In this document: piece by piece, positions 17,412-26,646 of the stretch
Layout: every line of letters begins with the position of its first letter
Numbering within the stretch: position 1 is the stretch's first letter
Source of the DNA: Leptolinea sp964420995
Lineage (GTDB): Bacteria > Chloroflexota > Anaerolineae > Anaerolineales > Anaerolineaceae
Assembly (NCBI GenBank): GCA_964420995.1
Contig: CAYQUX010000022.1
Location: 4,469-68,468, forward strand
Length of the DNA stretch: 64,000 nucleotides
Reading direction: 5' to 3'
The notes under the pieces: generated by a model
What the model was told of the DNA's origin: nothing
Databases searched by the model: none
What the model saw: the letters and a program-made list of their open reading frames with translations, nothing else
Made by a program: the position numbers and the translations under genes

Positions 17412-17443
17412 GACTCTGTGTTTCGCTGATGAGGTGAGGGATT

Positions 17444-18583
17444 ATGGCGGAAAAAATTCTGATTGTCGATGACGACCTTGAAACACTGCGGCTTGTCGGC
17501 CTGATCCTCGAACGGGGAGGCTACCAGATCACGGCTGCCAGCAACGGTCAGCAGGCGCTTACCCTCGCGCACAGTGAACAACCAAACCTGATCATCCTGG
17601 ATGTGATGATGCCGGATATGGATGGCTACCAGGTGATGAAAAATATCCGGCAGGATAACAGCATTAATACCATACCGGTATTAATGTTCACTGCCAAAGC
17701 CGGGATCGAAGATAAGATCACCGGCTATGAGACCGGCGTGGATGATTACCTGACCAAACCCATACACCCGGCCGAATTGGTGGCTCATGTGAAAGCCGTA
17801 TTGAGCCGTGCCGCCAGCAAAGCCAAAGAGATTCAGAGTGACTGCTCCGTGATGGGATTTATGGCAGCCCGTGGCGGCCTGGGGGTGTCCACATTGGTGC
17901 TGAACCTGGCCATCGCCATGTTTAACAAGACTCAAAAATTTACGGCAGCCATTGAGACCATCCCAGGTTATGGTTCCTGGGCCTGGGAGCTGGGGCATTC
18001 CGATTCAGAAGGATTGGATAAGATCCTCAAAACCGCGCCGGAAAATATCACGCGCAATTCCGTAAAGAACGAACTCATCCTCACCACGTACGGTATCCAT
18101 CTGTTGATGGCTTCACCGAAATTGAAAGATCAAGACATCATCAACAACGCCGCCCAGTATCAGGCCTTCCTGCGGGAATTGACCGAGATGAGCGAATACC
18201 TGCTGCTGGATATCGGCTCGCCTTGCAATCCGAACTGGCGGCGTATTCTCAGTATGTGCAATGAGGCAGTGATCATTGTCGACCCGGACCCCACCACCAT
18301 GCGCCGGTCGAAAGCCCTGTTGCAGGAGATCGATACCTTCGGGTTTGGCAAATCGCGAAAAGTAACCGCGGTGGCTGTCAACCGCGCGCGTTCAGACATT
18401 CAATTAACCCTGCCGCAGATGCAGGAAGCCCTGGGGATCCCGGTAGCCATACTTATGCCGCCAGCGCCCGAATTGGCCTACCAGGCAGCCACCCGTTCGG
18501 TTCCGCTTTCTCTGTTGCAGCCGGAAAGCCTTCTTTCCCAGCAATTTATCCGCCTGGCAGATCAACTGCTCAGTAAAAAGTGA
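17444..18583 (+). CDS. Response regulator receiver fused to CpaE/ParA-like domain with degenerate P-loop
   Basis: Predicted protein of 379 residues. A CheY-type receiver domain fills residues 1-122: acidic pocket ILIVDDD, phospho-acceptor Asp in LIILDVMMPDMDG, switch Thr in MFTAKA, and Lys in DYLTKPIHP. A linker leads to a CpaE/MinD/ParA-like domain (about residues 138-379). The place of the deviant Walker A reads AARGGLGVSTLVLNLA, where the usual KGGxGK(S/T) lysines are Arg and Val, so nucleotide binding is doubtful. A Walker B-like strand is YLLLDIGSP. CpaE-like proteins place pili or secretion machines at cell poles; here the role is unknown. A strong GAGGTGAGGG site precedes the ATG. The sirtuin gene overlaps its stop codon. 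Confidence 0.82.
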   Translation: MAEKILIVDDDLETLRLVGLILERGGYQITAASNGQQALTLAHSEQPNLIILDVMMPDMDGYQVMKNIRQDNSINTIPVLMFTAKAGIEDKITGYETGVDDYLTKPIHPAELVAHVKAVLSRAASKAKEIQSDCSVMGFMAARGGLGVSTLVLNLAIAMFNKTQKFTAAIETIPGYGSWAWELGHSDSEGLDKILKTAPENITRNSVKNELILTTYGIHLLMASPKLKDQDIINNAAQYQAFLRELTEMSEYLLLDIGSPCNPNWRRILSMCNEAVIIVDPDPTTMRRSKALLQEIDTFGFGKSRKVTAVAVNRARSDIQLTLPQMQEALGIPVAILMPPAPELAYQAATRSVPLSLLQPESLLSQQFIRLADQLLSKK

Positions 18584-19350
18584 CCCCTGCGGATGAGCTG
18601 AGTGAACAGCTTGATCGGGCAGTTGGTTTACTCCGATCCAGCCGGCGAGCTGTAGCCTTTACCGGCGCCGGGATATCCGTCCCTTCCGGAATACCAGATT
18701 TCCGGTCCGCGTCTACCGGATTGTGGCAGCGCTTTGACCCCATGCAAACGGCCTCATTGACAGCCTTCCGGAATCGGCCTAAAGCTTTTTACGCCTGGTT
18801 GGAACCTCTGGCGGTCCAAATTTTACAGGCCCAACCCAACCCCGCGCACAGGGCTCTGGCTGATCTACAGATAGCCGGGCGCATCAAAACAGTGATCACC
18901 CAGAATATTGACCGGCTGCACCAACAGGCCGGTTGCACGGATGTTATTGAACTTCACGGCAACATGGACAGGCTGGTCTGTGTGCAATGCGGCACGGAGT
19001 ACCCCTCGGGAGACTTTGTTGATTCCTGGCTGAATAAACACCAGCTTCCAACCTGCAGACGATGCCAATCCATCCTCAAACCGGATATTGTCCTGTATGA
19101 AGAGATCCTGCCGCAAGATGCGTGGGAACAGGCGGAACGGGCCTGCGAACAGGCCGATGTGATCCTGGTAGCCGGTACCTCCCTCGAGGTTATGCCGGCA
19201 GCATCCCTGCCGCTGGAAGGATTTCAACGCGGCGCGAAACTGATCCTCATTAATCTCTCCTCAACCCCGCTGGATGTTTTGGCCGAGACAGTATTACCCA
19301 TGGATGTGTCCGAAGGGCTGCCAGCCATATGCAGGCACGTGTTGTCTTAA
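18580..19350 (+). CDS. Sir2-family NAD-dependent protein deacylase
   Basis: Predicted protein of 256 residues starting at a GTG that overlaps the upstream TGA (GTGA), so it is translationally coupled to the response regulator gene. NAD-binding and catalytic motifs are complete: AFTGAGISVPSGIPDFRS (about 25-42), TQNIDRLHQQAG and the catalytic His in ELHGN. Four zinc Cys lie in CVQC and CRRC, and VAGTSLEVMPAA is near the C-terminus. It should remove acyl groups from lysines using NAD. Operon pairing with a receiver/CpaE-like protein is unusual and may mark that protein as a substrate or partner, which is inference. The 3' end overlaps the end of convergent mutL by four bases. Confidence 0.9.
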   Translation: MTPADELSEQLDRAVGLLRSSRRAVAFTGAGISVPSGIPDFRSASTGLWQRFDPMQTASLTAFRNRPKAFYAWLEPLAVQILQAQPNPAHRALADLQIAGRIKTVITQNIDRLHQQAGCTDVIELHGNMDRLVCVQCGTEYPSGDFVDSWLNKHQLPTCRRCQSILKPDIVLYEEILPQDAWEQAERACEQADVILVAGTSLEVMPAASLPLEGFQRGAKLILINLSSTPLDVLAETVLPMDVSEGLPAICRHVLS

Positions 19351-21089
19351 CGCGCGCCTTTACGGCCAAACTGCCGTTCCAGAAGGTCGATGGAAAGATG
19401 GATCATTGTCGGCCGGCCGTGGGGGCAGGTTCTGGGTGACCGGCATTTTTCAAGGTCCAACAAAAGCGCCTTTTGTTCCTGCTCGGTTAAGACCTGTCCG
19501 GCTTTCACGGCCGCCCGTTTGCAAATCCGGGCGATAAGCTGGGCTTCCCGCTGGCTTTGCAGAGGCGCTTCATCTTCCTCAAAATCTTCAACCAGCACCT
19601 GCAGGGCAGCAGACGGTTTAAGACCGGCCAGAATTACCGGAATTGCCCGTACGCGGAACGTGGCTGTACCAAATGGCTCAATGTCAAAGCCATACTGTGC
19701 GAGTATTGGAAGTTGTTCACGAATCAACCGGGCGGCAGGGGCGGAAAGTTCGATTATTTCAGGCTGTAATAATGACTGTGACGGCAACCCTCCGGTTGTG
19801 TGCTCCATCATGCGTTCGAAAAGAATGCGTTCATGGGCGGCGTGTTGATCGATCAGATACAGGCCATCCGGCGCTTCGGCCACGAGATACGTGGCGCCGA
19901 TCTGACCTACCAGCCGCAGTAATGGGAGAATGCCGGAAGAAAATGCCGGCTGTGGAGAGAAATCGGTCTGGCTTTCAGAAGGAACTCCCTCAATCGGTAT
20001 TTCGGAAGAAGCCAGGTCGGCAGCCATTTGCCAGTCAGGTGATACCAGTGAAGGCTGTGGCTGATAATTTTCCCAACGTGGGGGTTGTACCATGGGTACC
20101 GGCGAAGAAGCCAGTAACGCGCGCCGTACGCCGCGCTGCACTATGCTGAACACCTGATCCTGACTGCGAAAGCGAACTTCCGCTTTTGCCGGATGAACAT
20201 TCACATCAACAGATTCGGGAGGTAATTTTAAAAACAGGGCGGCTGCAGGAAAACGCCCAACCATCAGCATCGTATGGTAGGCCTGAATCAACGCGCTGCT
20301 TAACGCTCCATCCTGTACCCATCGGCCATTCACAAAAAAGGTAATATCTTTCCGGGTTCCCCGGGTGATGGCGATTGGGCTGACAAATCCATCCAACTCC
20401 ATACCCTCTTCCTGCATAAGTACTTCGATCATTTGCCTACCCAGGTCCACGCCATACAGGCCAGCCAGCACTTCGCGCCGGTTGCCATTTCCGGGGGTCA
20501 TCAAACCGGTGTGCCCGTCCTGTTCCAATTGAAAACGGACATTCGGATATGCCAGGGCGTATCGTGCCACCAGGTTGTCAATTTGAGCGCGTTCAGTGGC
20601 ATCTGTCTTCAAAAATTTTAGACGCGCAGGAACAGTGAGGAACAAATCTTCCACGCGTACGGTCGTTCCGCGGGTAAGACCTGTCGGCTCAAAACTTCGT
20701 TCCCTGCCGCCTTCAATCAACAGGCGTGCGCCGGTTTCTTCTTCCGCAGTTTTTGATTCCATTGTCAGGCGGGAAACGGATGAAATCGAAGCCAGCGCTT
20801 CACCCCGAAATCCGAGAGACTTGATACGGAAAAGATCATCGGCAGTGCGTAATTTGCTGGTCGCGTGGCGGGCCATGGCGACCCGCATTTCATCCATGGC
20901 GATTCCGCAACCATCGTCACTGACTTCGATAAGGCGTTTCCCCGCGTTTTCGACACGGACGCGAATACTCGTCGCTCCGGCGTCCAGCGCGTTTTCCACC
21001 AGTTCTTTTACCACCGAAGCCGGACGTTCTACAACTTCGCCCGCGGCGATCTGTGATGCCACTTCATCAGGTAAGATTTGTATATTCAC
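19347..21089 (-). CDS. mutL: DNA mismatch repair protein MutL
   Basis: Predicted protein of 580 residues. The GHKL ATPase motifs are complete: ELVENALDAGATSI, DDGCGI, ATSKL and SLGFRGEALASISSVSRL within residues 30-115. The linker (about 330-390) is Pro/Ser-rich. The C-terminal dimerisation domain contains DQHAAHERILFE, matching the metal-binding endonuclease motif of MutL proteins in bacteria without MutH, and ends with the accompanying CPHGRPT segment. It should nick the strand to be repaired after MutS recognition. No mutS is nearby. It is divergent from the HAD gene, with 80 bp between the two starts. Confidence 0.95.
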   Translation of the reverse strand: MNIQILPDEVASQIAAGEVVERPASVVKELVENALDAGATSIRVRVENAGKRLIEVSDDGCGIAMDEMRVAMARHATSKLRTADDLFRIKSLGFRGEALASISSVSRLTMESKTAEEETGARLLIEGGRERSFEPTGLTRGTTVRVEDLFLTVPARLKFLKTDATERAQIDNLVARYALAYPNVRFQLEQDGHTGLMTPGNGNRREVLAGLYGVDLGRQMIEVLMQEEGMELDGFVSPIAITRGTRKDITFFVNGRWVQDGALSSALIQAYHTMLMVGRFPAAALFLKLPPESVDVNVHPAKAEVRFRSQDQVFSIVQRGVRRALLASSPVPMVQPPRWENYQPQPSLVSPDWQMAADLASSEIPIEGVPSESQTDFSPQPAFSSGILPLLRLVGQIGATYLVAEAPDGLYLIDQHAAHERILFERMMEHTTGGLPSQSLLQPEIIELSAPAARLIREQLPILAQYGFDIEPFGTATFRVRAIPVILAGLKPSAALQVLVEDFEEDEAPLQSQREAQLIARICKRAAVKAGQVLTEQEQKALLLDLEKCRSPRTCPHGRPTMIHLSIDLLERQFGRKGAR

Positions 21090-21169
21090 TTAAGCCTGCC
21101 CGGCATGATTATAATCAACCTGCCCGCCGGACGCGAATAATCACAAATTGACGGCATTAAGGACAATCT

Positions 21170-21835
21170 TTGTTACAGGCAGAAAAGTATTCCACACTGG
21201 TATTTGACCTGGATGAGACCCTGTATGAGTCTTCCACCGGGATCTGGCAGGCCATACGCGATCGCATTGGCCTGTATATGCACGACCGCCTGGGCTTCGA
21301 CTGGGAAACCATCCCCGGCTTGCGCGCCAACCTGTTCAGCACATATGGAACCACGCTGCGCGGGTTGATCACCCTGTACGATGTCGATCCACAGGATTAC
21401 CTGGGATTCGTCCACGACATACCCATGCAAACCTTCCTCAAACCGGATCCGGAATTGCGTGATTTGCTTTATTCATATCCACAGAGGAAAATCATCTTTA
21501 CAAACGCGGACCGAGGACACGCCCGGCGCGTGGTTAAAGCCCTGGGCATTGAATCGGCATTTGAACAGATTATCGACATCCGGGATATTGAACCGCACTG
21601 TAAACCCATGCCGGAAGCCTTTGAATCAGCCCTGCAGATGGCCCATGTTGAACCTGCCCGCTGCATCATGCTGGATGATTCGCAATCCAACCTGGCAACG
21701 GCCCGTTCGTTGGGAATGGGAACCATCCGGGTGGGCAGCGATCAGTTATCCTGGGACTATGATGAGTGCATCTCCCGCATCCATGACCTGCCCGGGGTGC
21801 TATCCAACAACAGCCATACCCTGGAGAGTTACTGA
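21170..21835 (+). CDS. HAD-superfamily hydrolase, pyrimidine 5'-nucleotidase-like
   Basis: Predicted protein of 221 residues from a TTG start supported by AAGGA six bases upstream. HAD motif I is VFDLDETLYESS (near residue 11), motif II is KIIFTNADRGHARRV, the Lys is in CKPMPEAFESAL, and motif IV is CIMLDDSQSNLATARSLGM. The motif I variant with LYESS and a helical cap matches the SDT1/YjjG-like pyrimidine 5'-nucleotidase subgroup, though substrate cannot be fixed. It is cytoplasmic. The next gene's ATG overlaps its stop in a TGATG arrangement, so these two and ctpA probably form an operon. Confidence 0.85.
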   Translation: MLQAEKYSTLVFDLDETLYESSTGIWQAIRDRIGLYMHDRLGFDWETIPGLRANLFSTYGTTLRGLITLYDVDPQDYLGFVHDIPMQTFLKPDPELRDLLYSYPQRKIIFTNADRGHARRVVKALGIESAFEQIIDIRDIEPHCKPMPEAFESALQMAHVEPARCIMLDDSQSNLATARSLGMGTIRVGSDQLSWDYDECISRIHDLPGVLSNNSHTLESY

Positions 21836-22074
21836 TGTCATGGATGGATCTGGCCCCTTATTTGCTTGTGCTGCTGATTCTGATAATCAATATAGCCCTG
21901 TGGAGTTCATTCAAGCGAAACAAAGGCAGCCGGGAAATCGAATTCTGGCAAAAAGTTGGTTCCACCCTGCAAAAACCATGGGAAAAAGAGGACAAAAAAT
22001 ACCGCGAACTTGCCGAACGGGTAAAGAATCTCAAAGAAAAATCATCACAGGAAGGTCAATCGTCCCCGGAGTAG
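21835..22074 (+). CDS. Small single-helix membrane protein, function unknown
   Basis: Predicted protein of 79 residues. One hydrophobic helix (about residues 6-24) is followed by a charged tail rich in Lys and Glu (about 28-79) with heptad-like spacing, suggesting a short cytoplasmic amphipathic or coiled-coil helix. The ATG overlaps the stop of the HAD gene and the S41 protease gene starts 34 bp downstream. I do not recognise the family. The overlap and codon use like the neighbours support it being a real gene; a helper role for the protease is only a guess. Confidence 0.65.
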   Translation: MSWMDLAPYLLVLLILIINIALWSSFKRNKGSREIEFWQKVGSTLQKPWEKEDKKYRELAERVKNLKEKSSQEGQSSPE

Positions 22075-22108
22075 TATTGGGGAAATTGGAAACAGAAGGT
22101 ACATAAAT

Positions 22109-23323
22109 ATGAAATCATTTCGCATCGTACTGGCCGCCATGCTGGCCACGTTACTGGTACTGGGAGTTTTTACCGGTGGTTTGATCGCCGGAATGTACGT
22201 GCCCGATGACATGGTCGCCATGTTGAAACTGCCCGGGCTTACCACCACCTCAACCACTGAGTCGCGCGACAAACTGTTCTCACCTTTCTGGCAGGCCTGG
22301 GATCTGGTTCACACGGAATTCTTTAAGCAGCCTGTAGACGATGAAAAACTGCTTCAGGGCGCCATCCGCGGCATGATGAGTTCTCTGGGAGACCCGCATA
22401 CTTCCTATATGGACCCCAACGAATACCGGCAAATGTCCGACCCTCTGGAAGGTGAATATGAAGGTATCGGCGCCATCGTTGATATCAAAGGCGACTATCT
22501 GTCCTTCGTCAGCTTTTTCCCCGGTTCTCCGGCGGAGTTGGCTGGATTGAAACCCGGTGACATGGTGATCGCCGTCAACGGGAAAGATATGACCGGTGTG
22601 GATGGCAACCTGGTTCTCAAACAGATTCGCGGACCGGCCGGAACCGAAGTCACGTTGACAATCAAACGAAAGGACGAGGATGAACCCATCATCGTCAACG
22701 TCAGACGTGAAAAAATACAGATGAACAGCGTGGAAAGTGAAATGCTGGAGGGTGATATTGCCTATATTCAACTGTTGACCTTTGGGGAAAAGACGACCAG
22801 CGAATTGAAACAAGCCATCAAAACCCTCATGGAAAAGAAACCCCGGGGGTTGATTCTGGACCTGCGGAACAATGGCGGCGGTTTCCTGAACACGGCCATC
22901 GAAGTGGCATCGCAGTTCACCAAATCTGATGTTGTCCTTTATGAGCAATACGGAAGTGGAGAAAAGAAGACGTTTGACACCATTCCCGGCGGAATTGCCA
23001 AAGACATCCCCATGGTGATTTTGATCAACGGCGGGTCGGCCAGCGCGTCTGAGATCGTCGCCGGCGCGCTGCAGGATTCCGGCCGCGCGAAGTTGGTTGG
23101 AGAAAAATCGTATGGCAAAGGTTCTGTACAAAACTGGATCCCGCTGATTAATGAGCAGGGAGCGGTGCGCATCACTGTGGCCAGCTGGGTCACCCCGAAA
23201 GAACGCCAGATCAATGAAAAAGGGCTCGATCCCGATGTTGAGGTTAAACTGACAGAGGATGATGTAGAAGCGCAAAATGATGTTCAATTGAAAAAAGCGA
23301 TCGAAATTCTCACAGAGGAATAA
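22109..23323 (+). CDS. S41-family C-terminal processing protease (CtpA-like)
   Basis: Predicted protein of 404 residues. An N-terminal signal anchor (about residues 5-28) is followed by an S41 N-terminal helical region. A PDZ domain (about 110-190) contains GEYEGIGAIVDIKG and LKPGDMVIAVNG. The protease domain has LDLRNNGGG, the catalytic Ser in INGGSASASEIVAGAL and the Lys in GEKSYGKGSVQ. Such proteases act outside the membrane on the C-termini of secreted or membrane proteins. It is last in an operon with the HAD and small membrane protein genes and is followed by a perfect intrinsic terminator. Length is normal for the family. Confidence 0.92.
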   Translation: MKSFRIVLAAMLATLLVLGVFTGGLIAGMYVPDDMVAMLKLPGLTTTSTTESRDKLFSPFWQAWDLVHTEFFKQPVDDEKLLQGAIRGMMSSLGDPHTSYMDPNEYRQMSDPLEGEYEGIGAIVDIKGDYLSFVSFFPGSPAELAGLKPGDMVIAVNGKDMTGVDGNLVLKQIRGPAGTEVTLTIKRKDEDEPIIVNVRREKIQMNSVESEMLEGDIAYIQLLTFGEKTTSELKQAIKTLMEKKPRGLILDLRNNGGGFLNTAIEVASQFTKSDVVLYEQYGSGEKKTFDTIPGGIAKDIPMVILINGGSASASEIVAGALQDSGRAKLVGEKSYGKGSVQNWIPLINEQGAVRITVASWVTPKERQINEKGLDPDVEVKLTEDDVEAQNDVQLKKAIEILTEE

Positions 23324-23333
23324 ACCTCGGATT

Positions 23334-23377
23334 AACAAAAACGACTTCCACGGATTATTCGGGAAGTCGTTTTTGTT
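23334..23377 (+). terminator. Intrinsic terminator after ctpA-like gene
   Basis: A perfect 16-base inverted repeat (arms 23334-23349 and 23362-23377) with a 12-base loop ends in a T-rich arm, just after the protease stop codon. Confidence 0.85.
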
Positions 23378-23509
23378 TATTGAACATCGTATGGTCGAGA
23401 ATGTTGATCAGTTTTTCTCACTCTTTATTAAAAATTACAGTTTTTCGCCTGTAGAAAGTGCCAAAAGGGAAATTGGAGCCACCAATTTCGCCCGGAAGTC
23501 ATCTTCAAT

Positions 23510-23539
23510 TTGACGGTTTGCCACTGAAGGGGGTATAAT
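23510..23539 (+). promoter_or_regulatory. Sigma70-type promoter of S1-domain gene
   Basis: TTGACG (23510-23515), an 18-base spacer and a perfect TATAAT (23534-23539), about 40 bases before the start codon. Confidence 0.75.
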
Positions 23540-23579
23540 CTGGCGTCATTAAATTTGTAATCATATGGAGATAGGCGCG

Positions 23580-24431
23580 ATGGAAACGATCGATGCGCAA
23601 TCGGAAAACTCAACCAGCGAATTGAAACCCAAAACTCATTTCACTGGAAAGGTAGTAAAGACCAGCCTGGCCGGCGCGCTGGTCGACATTGGAGAGAAGT
23701 CACCCGCTTATCTCCATGTCTCACAACTGCCGCCTGCTTCAGATGGCACTCCCAAAGGTGTTGAAGAAATCCTGAAACCCGGTCAGGACGTAGAAGTCTG
23801 GGTAAAACGCGTTAAAGACGGCCGGATCGAATTGACCATGATCAAACCCATGGACTTTGACTGGCGCGACTTGAAAAAAGACCAGGTTGTTTCCGGCAAA
23901 GTTGTGCGCATCGAAAAATTCGGTGTGTTCGTGGAAATTGGCGCCGAACGTCCCGGTCTTGTTCACATCAGCGAGATGGCACACGGATTCGTGAAAGCCG
24001 CCGAAGATGTGGTCAAAGAAGGCGATGAAATTCAGGCCATGATCCTGGATGTTGACCGCAAAAAGAAACAGATCAAGCTGAGCATGAAAGCTCTGCTTCC
24101 CGAACCTGAGAAAACCGAAGAGCCTGCCCCCCGTTCCAAACCTACCGGTGGCACCAGCGCGCCGCGTGGTGAGAGAAGTGAACGCAGCGATCGCGGCGAA
24201 CGTAAAGGCGGCCGCCGACGCGAAAATGCAACGGAAGATTACAGCGTGTATTTGCAGTCAGAGACTCCCTCTGAACCTGAATTGACCGCCATGGAAATTG
24301 CCTACCGCAACGCCATGGGCAAAGCCAAATCCAAACGGTCCATCGCCCAGGAAAAACATAAACGCGCTGAAGCCGAGGAACGGGATGAAATCTTTTCCCG
24401 CACCCTGACCAATAAGATTAAAACCACATAG
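23580..24431 (+). CDS. S1 RNA-binding domain protein with two S1 repeats
   Basis: Predicted protein of 283 residues. Two S1 (OB-fold) domains are visible: residues about 18-92 (THFTGKVVKTSLAGALVDIG) and about 104-180 (VSGKVVRIEKFGVFVEIG). A charged Ser/Arg/Gly-rich linker (about 190-220) and a Lys/Glu-rich C-terminal helix follow. Such proteins resemble short S1-like ribosomal or general RNA-binding proteins. ATG 23580 is preferred to ATG 23565 because GGAG lies 9 bases before it, while the upstream ATG has no ribosome site. It has its own promoter and terminator, so it is monocistronic and likely well expressed. The precise RNA target is unknown. Confidence 0.85.
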   Translation: METIDAQSENSTSELKPKTHFTGKVVKTSLAGALVDIGEKSPAYLHVSQLPPASDGTPKGVEEILKPGQDVEVWVKRVKDGRIELTMIKPMDFDWRDLKKDQVVSGKVVRIEKFGVFVEIGAERPGLVHISEMAHGFVKAAEDVVKEGDEIQAMILDVDRKKKQIKLSMKALLPEPEKTEEPAPRSKPTGGTSAPRGERSERSDRGERKGGRRRENATEDYSVYLQSETPSEPELTAMEIAYRNAMGKAKSKRSIAQEKHKRAEAEERDEIFSRTLTNKIKTT

Positions 24432-24485
24432 GTCATGGGCGGACGAAAGAAACCATTCGTCCATCTGCTCAAGACGCAAACCAAA

Positions 24486-24538
24486 AGTGGGGAGGCGCCC
24501 AATCAATGGCCCTCCCCACTTCTCTTTTAATTTTTTAT
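24486..24538 (+). terminator. Intrinsic terminator after S1-domain gene
   Basis: AGTGGGGAGG (24486-24495) pairs perfectly with CCTCCCCACT (24511-24520), followed by a T-rich tract. Confidence 0.8.
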
Positions 24539-24570
24539 TAGACAAACCATTTTTACGAAAGGATCCAATT

Positions 24571-26196
24571 ATGGCAACCAAATATATCTTTTTTACAGGC
24601 GGTGTCGTCAGCTCAGTGGGTAAAGGGGTAACCGCTGCTGCCATTGGCCGGCTTCTAAAAGAAAGAGGTTTCAAGGTTGCCGTTCAAAAATTGGACCCCT
24701 ATATCAATGTTGACCCGGGGACAATGAGCCCGTACCAGCATGGCGAGGTTTTCGTGCTGGATGACGGTGCCGAAACCGACCTTGACCTGGGGCATTATGA
24801 GCGTTTTATCGATATCCGCCTGAACCGGGTCTGCAACATAACCACCGGCCAGGTGTACGCAGAGGTGATCAGTAATGAACGCCGCGGCGATTATCTGGGC
24901 GGCACCATTCAGGTGATTCCACACATCACAAATGAGATTAAGCGCCGAATCAGTCTGGTGGCGAAAACAACCGGCGCCGAGATCGTCCTGGTGGAAGTTG
25001 GCGGTACCGTCGGCGACATTGAAAGCCAGCCCTTCCTGGAAGCCATCCGCCAGTTGCGCAGCGATTTTGGGCGCGAGAACACCATGTATATTCATGTGAC
25101 CTGGCTCACCTACATTGGCGCGACCGGCGAATTGAAGACCAAACCCACCCAGCATTCCGTGCGCGAATTGCGCGCCCTGGGCATCTCGCCGGATGTGATC
25201 GTGGCGCGTTCCGATTACCCGGTGGAAGACGACCTGATCGAAAAGATCGCCCTCTTCTGCGATGTGGAGAAGAAGGCGGTATTCCCCATGGTCACCACGC
25301 CGGTGCTATACGAAATTCCATTGCTGCTCGAAAAAGCCAATGTCGGCGAATACATCCTGCAGCGAATGGGGCTGGAAGCCCGCAACACGCCAGACTGGCA
25401 GGAATGGGAACATCTGGTCAGGCAGGTCAATAAAGAAAAACCGGTCGTCAAGATCGCTCTGGTTGGCAAATACGTGGAACTGCATGACGCGTACCTTTCC
25501 GTGCGCGAAGCCATCAAACATGCCGGGCTGCACCTGGGGGTGGAGGTGGATTTGCAATGGATCCATTCGGCCGAGCTGGAAAAAGGCCGCAATTGGGACG
25601 CGTTGAAATCGGTTGATGGTATCGTCGTTCCGGGCGGATTTGGCAGCCGGGGAATCGAAGGAAAGATCAAAACAGCCCAGTACGCGCGTGAAAACAAGGT
25701 GCCTTACCTCGGTTTATGTCTTGGGATGCAGGTTATGGTCGTCGAAATGGCGCGAAACGTCTTGCACAAGGAAGAAGCCAACTCCACGGAATTTGACCGC
25801 GCCACGCCTGATCCGGTGATCGACCTGATGCCCGAACAAACCTCCATCACTGACAAAGGCGGCACCATGCGGCTCGGGTTGTACCCCTGCGTTCTGAAAG
25901 AAGGCTCCATCGCACGCGACGCCTACGGTGTTGATGAGGTGGAAGAACGCCACCGCCATCGTTTTGAGTTTAATAACGCCTACCGCCCCGCCCTGGAAGA
26001 AGCCGGGATGCGCCTTTCCGGGCTTTCACCGGATGGTCGCCTGGTTGAAATTTCAGAGATCAAGGATCACCCCTTCATGGTGGGCACCCAGTTCCATCCG
26101 GAATTTCTGAGCCGCCCAAATCGGCCGCACCCGTTATTTTTCGCGTTTATGAAAGCCGCCTGCGCCAAAGCCGGGTTGGAAACCAACGGAAAATAA
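24571..26196 (+). CDS. pyrG: CTP synthase
   Basis: Predicted protein of 541 residues, normal for PyrG. The N-terminal amidoligase domain has YIFFTGGVVSSVGKGVTAAA with the P-loop, LDPYINVDPGTMSPYQHGEV, and EVGGTVGDIESQPFLEA. The C-terminal glutaminase domain has GGFGSRG, the nucleophile in LGLCLGMQVMV, and the His/Glu pair in QFHPEFLSRP. It converts UTP to CTP with glutamine and ATP in the cytoplasm. The start is ATG 24571 behind AAAGGAT. A bidirectional terminator separates it from convergent rnpB. Uracil phosphoribosyltransferase, another pyrimidine gene, lies about 4 kb away. Confidence 0.96.
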   Translation: MATKYIFFTGGVVSSVGKGVTAAAIGRLLKERGFKVAVQKLDPYINVDPGTMSPYQHGEVFVLDDGAETDLDLGHYERFIDIRLNRVCNITTGQVYAEVISNERRGDYLGGTIQVIPHITNEIKRRISLVAKTTGAEIVLVEVGGTVGDIESQPFLEAIRQLRSDFGRENTMYIHVTWLTYIGATGELKTKPTQHSVRELRALGISPDVIVARSDYPVEDDLIEKIALFCDVEKKAVFPMVTTPVLYEIPLLLEKANVGEYILQRMGLEARNTPDWQEWEHLVRQVNKEKPVVKIALVGKYVELHDAYLSVREAIKHAGLHLGVEVDLQWIHSAELEKGRNWDALKSVDGIVVPGGFGSRGIEGKIKTAQYARENKVPYLGLCLGMQVMVVEMARNVLHKEEANSTEFDRATPDPVIDLMPEQTSITDKGGTMRLGLYPCVLKEGSIARDAYGVDEVEERHRHRFEFNNAYRPALEEAGMRLSGLSPDGRLVEISEIKDHPFMVGTQFHPEFLSRPNRPHPLFFAFMKAACAKAGLETNGK

Positions 26197-26202
26197 GACG
26201 AC

Positions 26203-26230
26203 AAAACCGCCCTGAAAGAGGGCGGTTTTT
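26203..26230. terminator. Bidirectional terminator between pyrG and rnpB
   Basis: AAAACCGCCCT (26203-26213) and AGGGCGGTTTT (26219-26229) form a perfect stem with A and T runs on both sides, ending directly at the 3' end of rnpB on the other strand. Confidence 0.85.
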
Positions 26231-26642
26231 GTGCCAGGCCAGTCTGTAAGCCGCGTTCTGTCCGGAGAGGAGGTATCTTCACAGACGGTCTTCTCCTGGA
26301 TGATCATCTCTCTCGGCGGCATGTCGCCATGCCGCTCAAGCAGCCTACCCGGGACTCTTGCCGAAGCTGAGGAGCGGGCCGTTCCTTGCGTGCCCCGATG
26401 GGGCGCATTATCCCTGCTTGGCCTTGCTGCGAATGGGGGTTGCCTGGCCGGCGCCTTGCAACGCCGCCGGTGGTCTTTTACACCGCCGTTTCACCCTTGC
26501 TCCCTTGCGGAAGCGGTTTGTTTCTGTGGCCCTATCCCACGGTTACCCGCGGCGGGGGTTACCCGCCATTCTGCCCTATGCAGCGCGGACTTTCCTCGGC
26601 ACCACTCAGGGTGATGACGCGATCATCCGGCCAGCCTGGCAC
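26231..26642 (-). ncRNA. rnpB: RNase P RNA, bacterial type A
   Basis: Read on the minus strand, the ends pair as helix P1: GTGCCAGGC (26642-26634) with GCCTGGCAC (26239-26231). Conserved blocks appear in the right order: GAGGAAAGTCCGCGCTGCAT with CATAGGGCAG, then GTGAAACGGCGGTGTAAAAG, GCAAGGCCAAGCAGGG, CCCGGGTAGGCTGCTTGAG and, near the 3' end, GACAGAACGCGGCTTACAG. The length of about 412 bases is typical. The RNA is the catalytic part of the enzyme that trims tRNA 5' leaders. A well-placed promoter lies just upstream and a terminator hairpin directly downstream. Open frames crossing this region are chance. Confidence 0.96.
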
Positions 26643-26646
26643 TTTC

